Below, in pieces: positions 30,504 to 40,025 of a stretch of DNA of 64,000 nucleotides. The translations under genes were made by a program, and so were the position numbers. This stretch comes from Salegentibacter sediminis. GTDB taxonomy: Bacteria; Bacteroidota; Bacteroidia; Flavobacteriales; Flavobacteriaceae. Each line of letters opens with the position of its first letter. The stretch's first letter is position 1. Below the pieces are notes generated by a model. That model saw only the letters and a list, made by a program, of their open reading frames with translations. It made no database searches and was not told the origin of the DNA. Where the stretch lies: assembly GCF_002078605.1 (NCBI RefSeq), contig NZ_MSJR01000001.1, positions 62,001 through 126,000 on the forward strand, read 5' to 3'.

Positions 30504-32375
30504 CTATCTCCCCATATATACCAATAATACCGAAACATCATTGGGGCTCACTCCGCTAATACGGGAAGCCTGAGACACACTTGTTGGTTGAACCTTATTC
30601 AACTTTTCCCTGGCCTCAAAAGACATTGATTTAATCCTCGAGTAATCAAAATCCTTCGGAATTTTCACATCCTCCAACCTGTTGAGCTTATCGGCATTGT
30701 TTTTTTCTTTTGCGATATAGCCCGAATACTTCACCTGGATTTCGGTTTGTTCCAGCATTTCTGAATTTAAATTATTCTCCTGAATGTATTCCTCGACACC
30801 CGGGAAATTCCGAATATCTTTCATGTCGATATTCGGCCTCGAAAAAACCTTAAATATCTTATCACTTTGTTTCATTGGAGAGGAATTATATTTCTCCAAA
30901 ACAGGATTTGCATCTTCAGGGGAAACACTTTTATCTTTCAGATAATTTACAAAAGCAAAAGACTTGTCCTTCTTCTCTTCCATTTTCCGCATCCTTTTTT
31001 CTGATGCCAGGCCTAATTTATAAGCACGCTCAGTTAACCTGAAATCGGCATTATCCTGTCTTAAAAGAGTTCGGTATTCAGCCCGGGAAGTAAACATTCT
31101 ATATGGCTCTTCTGTACCTTTTGTAATAAGATCATCAATCAAAACTCCGATGTAAGCCTCGTTTCTTTTAAGGAGAAATTCCTCTTTTCCCTGAATTTTC
31201 AGGGCGGCATTTAACCCGGCCATTAATCCTTGTGAGGCCGCTTCCTCGTAACCTGTAGTACCGTTTATTTGCCCGGCGAAATATAGATTTTCAACCAGTT
31301 TGGTTTCCAGACTGTGCTTTAATTGAGTTGGAGGAAAATAGTCATATTCTATGGCATATCCAGGACGAAAAAATTTCACGTTTTCAAAACCAGCAACAGA
31401 TCGTAAAGCTTTAAATTGAACATCTTCCGGCAGCGAAGTTGAAAAGCCATTTACATAAACTTCTACGGTATTCCAACCTTCAGGTTCCACAAAAAGCTGG
31501 TGCCTGTCTTTATCAGCAAAACGATTAATTTTATCTTCGATAGAAGGACAATATCTCGGGCCAATGCTTTGAATTCTTCCATTAAACATAGGCGATCTTT
31601 CAAAGCCTTCTTTTAGAATCTCATGAACCTCATTTGAGGTATAGGTCATATAACAGGATCGTTGTTTACTTAAAGGTTTTGTTTCATCAAGAAATGAAAA
31701 TTTAGAAGGAACTTCATCACCCGGCTGTTCGGTCATTTTGGAATAATCCAAAGATCGACCATCAACCCTTGGAGGGGTTCCTGTTTTCATTCTGCCAGTT
31801 TCAAATCCTACATCTACAAGATCTTTTGTGATTCCTGTTGCAGCTCTTTCCCCTGCTCTACCTCCACCAAAATTTTTATCTCCTATATGAATAAGGCCAT
31901 TTAAAAAAGTACCATTAGTAAGAACCACAGATTTCCCTTTTATCTCCAGACCCAGGGAAGTTTTCACACCTATTACCTTATGATTCTTTATAATTAATCC
32001 GGCCACCATTTCCTGGTAGAAATCAAGGTTTGGGGTTTGCTCCAGGCGTATCCTCCAATCTTCTGCAAAACGCATTCTATCACTCTGCACTCTCGGGCTC
32101 CACATTGCAGGGCCCTTGGATTTATTAAGCATCTTAAACTGAATAGCGCTGGTGTCGCTCACCAATCCGCTATAGCCTCCCATCGCATCAATTTCGCGAA
32201 CAATCTGCCCTTTGGCGATTCCGCCCATAGCGGGATTGCAGCTCATCTGTGCGATGTTTTGTAAATTCATTGTAACCAGAAGGGTTTTACTACCCATATT
32301 CGCAGCTGCTGCAGCGGCCTCACTTCCTGCGTGGCCAGCACCAACTACTATAACATCATATTCCTTTTCAAACAT
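30504..32375 (-). CDS. mnmG: tRNA uridine-5-carboxymethylaminomethyl modification enzyme MnmG (GidA)
   Basis: DVIVVGAGHAGSEAA, CNPAMGGIAKG, FAGQINGTTGYEEAASQG. Confidence 0.98.
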   Translation of the reverse strand: MFEKEYDVIVVGAGHAGSEAAAAAANMGSKTLLVTMNLQNIAQMSCNPAMGGIAKGQIVREIDAMGGYSGLVSDTSAIQFKMLNKSKGPAMWSPRVQSDRMRFAEDWRIRLEQTPNLDFYQEMVAGLIIKNHKVIGVKTSLGLEIKGKSVVLTNGTFLNGLIHIGDKNFGGGRAGERAATGITKDLVDVGFETGRMKTGTPPRVDGRSLDYSKMTEQPGDEVPSKFSFLDETKPLSKQRSCYMTYTSNEVHEILKEGFERSPMFNGRIQSIGPRYCPSIEDKINRFADKDRHQLFVEPEGWNTVEVYVNGFSTSLPEDVQFKALRSVAGFENVKFFRPGYAIEYDYFPPTQLKHSLETKLVENLYFAGQINGTTGYEEAASQGLMAGLNAALKIQGKEEFLLKRNEAYIGVLIDDLITKGTEEPYRMFTSRAEYRTLLRQDNADFRLTERAYKLGLASEKRMRKMEEKKDKSFAFVNYLKDKSVSPEDANPVLEKYNSSPMKQSDKIFKVFSRPNIDMKDIRNFPGVEEYIQENNLNSEMLEQTEIQVKYSGYIAKEKNNADKLNRLEDVKIPKDFDYSRIKSMSFEAREKLNKVQPTSVSQASRISGVSPNDVSVLLVYMGR

Positions 32376-32385
32376 AAATTTCTCT

Positions 32386-32823
32386 TTATTGTTCCACGTG
32401 GAACATTGAAATCTTTTCGTCTTCTTTCTGTCGCATCAAGATGCTTTCACTTTCAGTTTTATCTTTGTATCCGCAAAAATGAAGTATTCCATGAACGAGC
32501 ACTCTTTTTAATTCCTCTTCAAAGTTCACATTAAATTCCAGTGCATTTTCTTTCACTCTTTCTATGCTGATAAAAATATCTCCAGCTAAATGATCGCCTA
32601 CGGAATTGTCGAAACTAATAATATCGGTATAGGTGTCGTGATCCAGATATTGAAGATTTATCTTATGCAAATACTCATCATCGCAAAAAATAAAATTGAT
32701 TTCATCAATCCCTTTTTTTTCCGATGCAATCACCCGGTTTAAACCTTGACGGTAGGCATCTTCACTTTTCAAAATGAAATCCGTTTCTGAAAAAAAGTTA
32801 ATTTGTCCCTGATTCGCGTTCAA
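32386..32823 (-). CDS. ybeY: rRNA maturation RNase YbeY
   Basis: HGILHFCGYKDKTE (HGxLHLxGYDH-like) motif, NLQYLDHDTYTDIISF. Confidence 0.95.
   Translation of the reverse strand: MNANQGQINFFSETDFILKSEDAYRQGLNRVIASEKKGIDEINFIFCDDEYLHKINLQYLDHDTYTDIISFDNSVGDHLAGDIFISIERVKENALEFNVNFEEELKRVLVHGILHFCGYKDKTESESILMRQKEDEKISMFHVEQ
32390..32405. other. parS-like ParB binding site (perfect palindrome TGTTCCACGTGGAACA)
   Basis: 16-nt perfect palindrome with CACGTG core; lies inside the 3' end of ybeY. Confidence 0.85.
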
Positions 32824-35800
32824 AATAATTCTTTACTTTTTGTTTGTAAATTTCGCGCAAAGGTAAGATTTGTCTTTTTAAAATTTCAGTTTGATTAAAA
32901 TATTCTTTGGCCTTAAGATTTTGATCTTTAGCAGGATTAGCAAATTCTTTTGTATTGGTTTCACTTTTTCTGGTATTCTCTTCCCCTTGTTGCATCCTGG
33001 CCTTATCAAATTTTAATAATTCATGCATCAAGTTACTCATTCGTTCCAGGTTTTGCGGACTAAACCCCTTATCCAACAAACCTTCTTCCAATTTCTGCAT
33101 ATTATTTCTCAAATTATCCCCATCATTGCCCTGGCCCTCTTCCTTCAATAATTTTTCCAATTCCATCCTTAGTTCTTGCTGCTGCTTATATATTTCAAAC
33201 AGCTCTCCATTTTCCTGCTCCTGTTTATTTCCTATCCGCTTCCCACTGCCTTCTCCTCCTTGCTTTTTTTCAAGACCCTCTTCAAGTTTCTCTTGCAATT
33301 CCCCCTGTTTTTTAATAATGTCTGGTAACTGAAATTCCTCTCCTTCTCCTCCGCCTTTTCCAAGTTGCGGATTAGCCTGCTGTTGCATAGAAGACAAAAT
33401 ATTACTCAGCAAATAGGCAAGATCATTGGCGCCAGTTACAATATATTGTTGGCTGGCAGTACCCTGCGGAAGTTCATTCTCTGCAAGTCTTTCCAGGGCT
33501 TTATTAATATCAAATTCTATATCAGATAATTTTCCTGTTATCTCCTCGCTCAGCATCGGATTCCTTAGCGCAAGGCTATATAAACTATCATCTATATGCC
33601 TGAAGTTTTCTCTAAGATCATTCTGAATATTTAATTTTACAGCATAAGTAGGATCATCTCTGTTCATCGATTTAAATGATTCCAACAAGTCTTCCTGTTG
33701 AAAGGAAAATCTTACAAGATTATCCAGAATTTGGCGCAGACTTTCAATATCTGCTTTTAATTGTTCACCGGATTCTGACTTCATATTTTTCTTCATTTTA
33801 GAACTCATCTCCCGCATTTTCTTCGCAGCATTCTTTTGCTTTTCTTTTGCTGAGGCAGGTTGATTCTCTCCTAAGTTCTTTTCGGCATCACGCTGATCCT
33901 TTTTTATACTTTCTTCATCCACTTTATCCCGATCCAGGTCTACAGGTTCCTTAAGTCGTTCATTATCTTTTTCAAGATCATCCATCTCTTCCCTGAATTG
34001 ATCAAAGTCCCCGGAAATCTGCTGTTGCGATTCAGTATTATTTTTTTCCTTAGCTTCAGAAAGCTGTTCCTGGCGTTTAGCCAATTCCTCCAAATCTCTG
34101 GCTAATTTTTGATTTTTTTCTTCTACATAATACCGTTTGGTTAACTCAAGCAACTGTTCCATATTTCGTTGCTGAGATTGGTTTCTCTTGGAAAGTTCTT
34201 CAAGTTTTTCACCCAGCTCCTCCCTGCTTATCTTTTCAGAAAATTCTTTTAATTCTTCCATTAAAGCTTCATTTTCTTCCAGGCGTTCTTCGTTGTTGCC
34301 AAGCCTTTTTTTCAATTCCTCTTTATAGGAATTATCTTCTATAGAATCATTTTCTTCCTCTAAACTTTGCTTAAGTTCCTTAGAATAATTCTTCATCATT
34401 TCATTCTGCTGTTTCTGCCTTTCAAGAAAATCCTTAAGCTTTCTTCGGTCATTATAATCCAATGATTTATTTTCCTTTTGTTTACGGGAAAGTTCATTTA
34501 ATTCTTCTTTGGAATACTCCATTTCTTTCAGAGATCTATTAAGGTTCTGGATAGATTCTCCCTGTTGCAGCAATTTTTCCTGTTCTATTTCTTCGAAACT
34601 TTTTTTTCTGAAGCCAAAAACCTCACTCCTACTACTCTTGGTCCCATTCACAGCGTCATTATCGAAAACCTGAAAATAATAAAGGTAATTTACCCCTCTT
34701 TTCAAATCCAGATCCCCCGGAAAAGTAAAGAGAAAATTAGCAAAGGCTTCCTTTGCCACCGGTATTGAAACCTTCTGCAGGCTGTCCTTAGAATCTTCAG
34801 GATAATAAACCAGTTGCAGTTTATTCACGGCATAATCATCAGAAACTTTTCCGAAGAAATAATTAATCTGTTCATCAATACTATCAGATTTTCTAAGGAC
34901 TTCTATTTCAGGAAAACGGTCTTTGACAACCTCAATTTTGTAAGAAACCGGTTCAAAATTGCTGATTTTAGCATTGGAGGTACTTATTGAATAATTAAAG
35001 CTAGAAAACACGCGGGACTCGTGGGATACCTTACCGGAATCTGTTTTGAGATTAAGCCTGGTATCGGGCAGAGTAAAATGAAGTTCATCCGTTTCCCGGG
35101 TATCGATTCTCCAGCTAACCTCTGTGCCCTCCGGAATACGCGCATTTCCAGTTCCTGAAATCGCCTCATCCTTCTTCCCGGTATAGCCAGGATAATCAAA
35201 ATTCATTTCAAGATTAATGAGGCCAGGCACTTTTATAACCTCAAGCTTATAAAAAGAGGAAGAAACTCCATTGGAGCTAAGCCTGAATTCCAAATCCTCC
35301 TGAAGCCGCTTAAAAGTATATTCAAAAACTGCGGGCTCAACCTGCCTTAAAAGATAAGTCTGATTATTATAAGATACATTCATCTCTTCAGGTCTCACTT
35401 CACCAATTGTTTGAACTCTTAAAGTGAAATCCCGATTTTCACGCACTTCCAGGTTTTTATTTTCCAGGTGAAAAGAAAAAGGTGCAGGGGGCTCAAATTC
35501 CGAATTGTAATTCACCACCCTCCCATAAGATTCAGAAAAAAAGGAAGAGTTTCCAGTAAAAAGAATAGTTAAAAATATGATAACTGGAAAAGCTGCCCAT
35601 TTTAAATATTTGAGACTGCTCTTAAAATTAATGGCCGAATTAAAAGGAATTGGATGTAGCTCCCTGGCTTTTTGATCTATTCCGGCAAGTAAAAGATCCG
35701 ACCTTTTTTCTGAATTCTTAAGCTGAAGAAGGTTAAGTAGTTTGTCCTTCACCTCAGGAAAATGCTCTCCAATGATCCTGGAGGCATCTTCTTCAGATAA

Positions 35801-36079
35801 TACCCCGGATAACCTGAACAATTTGCTTAAGGGAATAAAGATGAAATAGATTAAAAGACCGGTTTCGAGAATTAGAAAAAGCCAGAAAAGCACTTGCCGC
35901 CCTGTGGTATTAAGCCAGAAAAAATACTCTATAGAAAGGATCAGTAAAAAATACAGCAAGCCAACTGCCGTAAAAAGAATAGCTCCTTTAAGCAGTTTGT
36001 TTTTGTAGTATTTTGATATAAAAGCACTTAGCTTATTTTTTACCCTGGTGTAATTTTCCATCGACAACTTCACTTTCAA
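32798..36079 (-). CDS. DUF4175-like large coiled-coil membrane protein
   Basis: Two N-terminal TMs, central beta region, long E/K/Q-rich coiled coil; start may be MENYTR at 36061. Confidence 0.8.
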   Translation of the reverse strand: MKVKLSMENYTRVKNKLSAFISKYYKNKLLKGAILFTAVGLLYFLLILSIEYFFWLNTTGRQVLFWLFLILETGLLIYFIFIPLSKLFRLSGVLSEEDASRIIGEHFPEVKDKLLNLLQLKNSEKRSDLLLAGIDQKARELHPIPFNSAINFKSSLKYLKWAAFPVIIFLTILFTGNSSFFSESYGRVVNYNSEFEPPAPFSFHLENKNLEVRENRDFTLRVQTIGEVRPEEMNVSYNNQTYLLRQVEPAVFEYTFKRLQEDLEFRLSSNGVSSSFYKLEVIKVPGLINLEMNFDYPGYTGKKDEAISGTGNARIPEGTEVSWRIDTRETDELHFTLPDTRLNLKTDSGKVSHESRVFSSFNYSISTSNAKISNFEPVSYKIEVVKDRFPEIEVLRKSDSIDEQINYFFGKVSDDYAVNKLQLVYYPEDSKDSLQKVSIPVAKEAFANFLFTFPGDLDLKRGVNYLYYFQVFDNDAVNGTKSSRSEVFGFRKKSFEEIEQEKLLQQGESIQNLNRSLKEMEYSKEELNELSRKQKENKSLDYNDRRKLKDFLERQKQQNEMMKNYSKELKQSLEEENDSIEDNSYKEELKKRLGNNEERLEENEALMEELKEFSEKISREELGEKLEELSKRNQSQQRNMEQLLELTKRYYVEEKNQKLARDLEELAKRQEQLSEAKEKNNTESQQQISGDFDQFREEMDDLEKDNERLKEPVDLDRDKVDEESIKKDQRDAEKNLGENQPASAKEKQKNAAKKMREMSSKMKKNMKSESGEQLKADIESLRQILDNLVRFSFQQEDLLESFKSMNRDDPTYAVKLNIQNDLRENFRHIDDSLYSLALRNPMLSEEITGKLSDIEFDINKALERLAENELPQGTASQQYIVTGANDLAYLLSNILSSMQQQANPQLGKGGGEGEEFQLPDIIKKQGELQEKLEEGLEKKQGGEGSGKRIGNKQEQENGELFEIYKQQQELRMELEKLLKEEGQGNDGDNLRNNMQKLEEGLLDKGFSPQNLERMSNLMHELLKFDKARMQQGEENTRKSETNTKEFANPAKDQNLKAKEYFNQTEILKRQILPLREIYKQKVKNYFERESGTN

Positions 36080-36191
36080 GCTTAAAAATACAATTTTTAT
36101 CCTTCTGAAACAGCAAGGATTACAGCTATGTCCATTTTAAAAATTATTAAACCTCCAGGGAATAGTGTTTAGGAATGCTGCCTAAAGCTTG

Positions 36192-36199
36192 TATCTTTG
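36192..36199 (+). promoter_or_regulatory. -7 element TATCTTTG upstream of gltX
   Basis: Matches TAnnTTTG, 18 nt before ATG 36218. Confidence 0.45.
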
Positions 36200-36217
36200 C
36201 TTTTTAAAATTAAAACT

Positions 36218-37735
36218 ATGAGTGCTAAAGTAAGGGTGCGTTTTGCACCAAGTCCTACGGGACCCCTGCATATTGGCGGAGTTAGAACTGCTTTATACAA
36301 CTATTTGTTCGCTAAAAAAAATGATGGGGTTTTTGTGCTTCGTATTGAAGATACAGATCAGAACCGTTTTGTAGAAGGAGCAGAACAATATATTATTGAT
36401 GCACTTAACTGGTGCAATATTCCATTTGATGAAGGCCCGGGAAAAGAAGGAGATTTTGGCCCTTATCGCCAAAGTGAGCGAAAAGATATTTACCGGGACT
36501 ATGCCAAAAAGCTGGTAGACAACGGCCATGCATATTATGCTTTTGATAAAGCCGAAACCCTGGACAATCACAGAAAAGAACATGAAGCTAAAGGCAAAAC
36601 CTTTATTTATAACTGGCATAACCGCCAGAAACTGGATAATTCTTTATCCCTTTCAGAAGAAGAAGTTAAGCTAAGGCTTGCTGAGGGTGAAGATTACGTG
36701 ATCCGTTTTAAGTCTCCTGAAAGTGATATTCTGCATCTCCAGGATGAGATTAGGGGTGATATGGAGATCAACACTGAAATTCTTGACGATAAAGTGCTCT
36801 TTAAAAGTGACGGAATGCCCACCTATCACCTCGCGAATATTGTAGATGATCATTTAATGAAAATTACCCACGTTATCCGTGGGGAAGAATGGTTGCCTTC
36901 TTTAGCGCTACACGTTATGCTATACCGTGCTTTTGGTTGGGAAGCACCTAAATTTGCCCATCTTCCTTTAATTCTTAAACCACAAGGCAAAGGTAAACTC
37001 AGCAAGCGTGATGGTGACAAACTTGGTTTTCCGGTCTTTCCTTTAGAATGGAAAGATCCAAAAACCGGCGAAATATCTGCCGGATACCGGGAAGATGGAT
37101 ATTTTCCTGAAGCAGTTACCAATATGTTGGCCTTTTTGGGATGGAATCCCGGTACCGAAGAGGAATTTTTCGATATAAATGAATTAACCAGGGCCTTTGA
37201 ACTCGGTCGCGTTCATAAGGGAGGTGCAAAATTTGATCCCGAAAAAACAAAATGGTTTCAGCAACATTATTTTCAAGAAGCAGATGATAATTTTTTGGCG
37301 CAGGAATTTCATAAATTACTTAAGGAAAAAGAAATCGATGCCGATTTAGATTACGTTCAAAAAGTTGTTGAGATTGTTAAGGAGAGAGCAACTTTTGTCA
37401 AAGATCTTTGGGAACAAGGGGATTATTTTTTCATCTCCCCTACTTCCTACGATCCTAAAAATACTAAAAAGGCCTGGAAAAACGATACTTCAGAAATAAT
37501 GCAGGAGTTAAGCGAACTCCTAAAAAAACAGGATGATTTTTCAGCCTCTAACCTGCAGGAAAATGTAAAGGCCTGGATAGGCGCCAAGGAAATAGGCTTT
37601 GGAAAAGTTATGCAACCTTTACGCCTGGCCCTGGTAGGTGCAATGCAGGGAGCCGATCTTTTTGTTATTGCCGAAAGTATCGGCAAAGAAGAAACGCTTA
37701 AAAGAATTGAAAAAGCGATCTCGACCCTGGGCTAA
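36218..37735 (+). CDS. gltX: Glutamate-tRNA ligase
   Basis: RVRFAPSPTGPLHIGGVRTALYNYLFA; KLSKRDGD; ATG at 36218. Confidence 0.98.
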   Translation: MSAKVRVRFAPSPTGPLHIGGVRTALYNYLFAKKNDGVFVLRIEDTDQNRFVEGAEQYIIDALNWCNIPFDEGPGKEGDFGPYRQSERKDIYRDYAKKLVDNGHAYYAFDKAETLDNHRKEHEAKGKTFIYNWHNRQKLDNSLSLSEEEVKLRLAEGEDYVIRFKSPESDILHLQDEIRGDMEINTEILDDKVLFKSDGMPTYHLANIVDDHLMKITHVIRGEEWLPSLALHVMLYRAFGWEAPKFAHLPLILKPQGKGKLSKRDGDKLGFPVFPLEWKDPKTGEISAGYREDGYFPEAVTNMLAFLGWNPGTEEEFFDINELTRAFELGRVHKGGAKFDPEKTKWFQQHYFQEADDNFLAQEFHKLLKEKEIDADLDYVQKVVEIVKERATFVKDLWEQGDYFFISPTSYDPKNTKKAWKNDTSEIMQELSELLKKQDDFSASNLQENVKAWIGAKEIGFGKVMQPLRLALVGAMQGADLFVIAESIGKEETLKRIEKAISTLG

Positions 37736-37753
37736 AATTTTTCCAACCAATTT

Positions 37754-37790
37754 AAAAACCGGAAGAAAATTTATTTCTTCCGGTTTTTTT
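37754..37790 (+). terminator. Intrinsic terminator after gltX
   Basis: AAAAACCGGAAGAAA..TTTCTTCCGGTTTTTTT. Confidence 0.85.
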
Positions 37791-37845
37791 GTTTCCGAAG
37801 TGAAGCAGATTATTTGCTATCTTGAGACAAATATAAAAACGCACT

Positions 37846-38832
37846 ATGAGCTATATTTTCTTACCCGTTATCCTGGTTTTAGGCTTACTAATTTTATTTT
37901 CAGGCGTATTTATAGTCAGGCAACAATCAGCTGCTATTGTTGAACGCTTCGGAAGATTTCAAAGCATCCGTAATTCCGGACTGCATTTAAAAATTCCCAT
38001 TATTGATAATATTGCCGGCAGGATCAATTTAAAAGTTCAGCAACTCGATGTACTTATAGAAACCAAGACAAAGGACAATGTATTCGTTAAACTAAAAATT
38101 TCTGTACAGTTCCAGGTGGTAAAGTCCAATGTCTACGATGCTTTTTATAAACTTGAAAGTCCGTCAGATCAAATTACTTCCTATGTTTTTGACGTAGTTA
38201 GGGCCGAAGTACCAAAAATGAGACTCGATGATGTTTTTGAAAGAAAAGATGATATTGCTATTGCCGTAAATAGAGAACTAAACCAGGCTATGCAAGATTA
38301 CGGCTACGACATCATTAAAACGCTTGTAACAGACATTGATCCCGATGTGGAGGTGAAGGCTGCCATGAACCGTATAAATGCCGCAGAACGCGATAAAGTG
38401 GCTGCAGAATACGTTGCAGAAGCCGATAGAATTAAAATAGTAGCCAAGGCTCGTGCCGAGGCCGAGAGTAAACGCTTGCAAGGCCAGGGAATCGCCGATC
38501 AAAGAAGGGAAATAGCACGCGGACTTGAAGAAAGTGTTGATGTCTTAAATAATGTAGGGATAAATTCACAGGAAGCTTCAGCATTAATTGTGGTTACCCA
38601 ACACTATGATACTCTCCAGGCTATTGGGGAAGAGACCAACAGCAATCTTATTCTTTTACCTAATTCTCCTCAGGCAGGCAGTGATATGCTCAATAATATG
38701 GTCGCTTCATTTACTGCTTCCAATCAAATTGGGGAGGCGATGAAGAAACAAAATGAGCAACAAGAAAGAGAAAAGAAAAAGGAGAGCGCAGCAAGAAAAA
38801 ATAAAAGAGATAATAGCAATCCCGAAGAATAA
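37846..38832 (+). CDS. SPFH/Band 7 family protein (stomatin-like)
   Basis: QQSAAIVERFGRFQSIRNSGLHLKIP; A/E-rich coiled coil KARAEAESKRLQGQGIADQRR. Confidence 0.93.
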   Translation: MSYIFLPVILVLGLLILFSGVFIVRQQSAAIVERFGRFQSIRNSGLHLKIPIIDNIAGRINLKVQQLDVLIETKTKDNVFVKLKISVQFQVVKSNVYDAFYKLESPSDQITSYVFDVVRAEVPKMRLDDVFERKDDIAIAVNRELNQAMQDYGYDIIKTLVTDIDPDVEVKAAMNRINAAERDKVAAEYVAEADRIKIVAKARAEAESKRLQGQGIADQRREIARGLEESVDVLNNVGINSQEASALIVVTQHYDTLQAIGEETNSNLILLPNSPQAGSDMLNNMVASFTASNQIGEAMKKQNEQQEREKKKESAARKNKRDNSNPEE

Positions 38833-38851
38833 ATAATTTTTTAAAAGTAAA

Positions 38852-38915
38852 CAGCTGTGTAAAATAAAGAGAAATGAGCGAAAACGCATCTAATTTCATC
38901 TTATTCACACAGCTG
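38852..38915. repeat. 64-nt imperfect inverted repeat between convergent genes
   Basis: CAGCTGTGTAAAATAA ... TTATTCACACAGCTG outer arms with partially complementary inner arms (GAAATGAGCG/CGCATCTAATTTC). Confidence 0.7.
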
Positions 38916-38927
38916 CTAAGCCAAATT

Positions 38928-39161
38928 TTAATCTTTTACCGTGGCGGTTACTCTTTTAAGGCCGGTTAGTTTAGTTACGGCTTTCAAGACAAGGGCTTTT
39001 TCCAGAATTGAACCTACAATACTTCCCGCAATCGACAGTGGGGAAATACCTTTTTTAGCTTGTTCTATGCTAAGTTTAATCTCCTCCTTATCTATTTCGG
39101 TTTGAAGTTTTAATATCTTCAAATCTCTATCAATATCTTCAAAAGAACTGTATTCTCTCAT
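38928..39161 (-). CDS. Small hypothetical protein
   Basis: Coding-like ORF overlapping operon arrangement with next two genes. Confidence 0.6.
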   Translation of the reverse strand: MREYSSFEDIDRDLKILKLQTEIDKEEIKLSIEQAKKGISPLSIAGSIVGSILEKALVLKAVTKLTGLKRVTATVKD

Positions 39162-39164
39162 AAG

Positions 39165-39515
39165 TTAATCGTTAAAGAAAATTTTGGAGAATTTCTGTAA
39201 CATAAATTTTTCTATAGGTTTCTTTCCAAAGACCAAGATCAGAATAAATAAAATAATATAGAATCCTGCCATAATAAAATATCCTGCGCTTGGTTGGCCT
39301 ATGGCTTCACTAATAGCAATAGCCACAGCAAACGAAAGCAGGAAAAAGGCAATGACCGTTATAGCACCCAAAATAAGGAAGCGCACCAAAGAGGTGGCTC
39401 CACTCATCGCCTGCTTAAAGAATTTAAGCTTATAATATTCGGCATTTGTATGAGCAAATGCCTGAAGATTCTGGTTTAATTCATTAAGACTGTTGGATAA
39501 TTTTTCGAATGCCAT
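39165..39515 (-). CDS. Phage holin family/competence-like two-TM membrane protein
   Basis: Two-TM core and amphipathic N-terminus; next to YtxH-like gene. Confidence 0.6.
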   Translation of the reverse strand: MAFEKLSNSLNELNQNLQAFAHTNAEYYKLKFFKQAMSGATSLVRFLILGAITVIAFFLLSFAVAIAISEAIGQPSAGYFIMAGFYIILFILILVFGKKPIEKFMLQKFSKIFFND

Positions 39516-39522
39516 AAATATC

Positions 39523-39897
39523 TTATACTACAGCTTTTTTTGTTTTAGATTCACCTTCCTGGCTCTTGGCATCCTTCTGAAGTTTAGAATTTTGCTTTCT
39601 CAATTCCTCAAGTTTTGATTCCATAGCAGAAAGTATATCATCGGCTTTATGGCTTGCAGAAGAAAGGGTTTCACCCAGACGTTCTTCAAAATCTAATCGA
39701 GCCTTTTTAGCTTTTTCACTTAAATTGGAAGAAGTTTCATTGTATTTTTTATTAAAACGTTCCTGAGCTTTTTCAGACTCACTTTTAAGTTTTTTTCGGG
39801 TTTTCTCCCCACTATCGGGAGCATACAATAAACCGATACCTGCACCAATAGCAGCTCCAGTAACAAGTGCTAAAAGTGTATTTCCTGTATTTGCCAT
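39523..39897 (-). CDS. YtxH domain-containing protein
   Basis: LLALVTGAAIGAGIGLLYAPDSGEKTRKKL. Confidence 0.9.
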   Translation of the reverse strand: MANTGNTLLALVTGAAIGAGIGLLYAPDSGEKTRKKLKSESEKAQERFNKKYNETSSNLSEKAKKARLDFEERLGETLSSASHKADDILSAMESKLEELRKQNSKLQKDAKSQEGESKTKKAVV

Positions 39898-40025
39898 AAT
39901 AATTTTTAGTTTAAATTAATTATACTTCTTCTCAAAGATACAAGATGACTTGTAGCGCTGCTGTTAATAACCGGTTAATATGTTAATTTTCTTTACTAAA
40001 ATATTCTTAAAGACAACCTCCTGGC

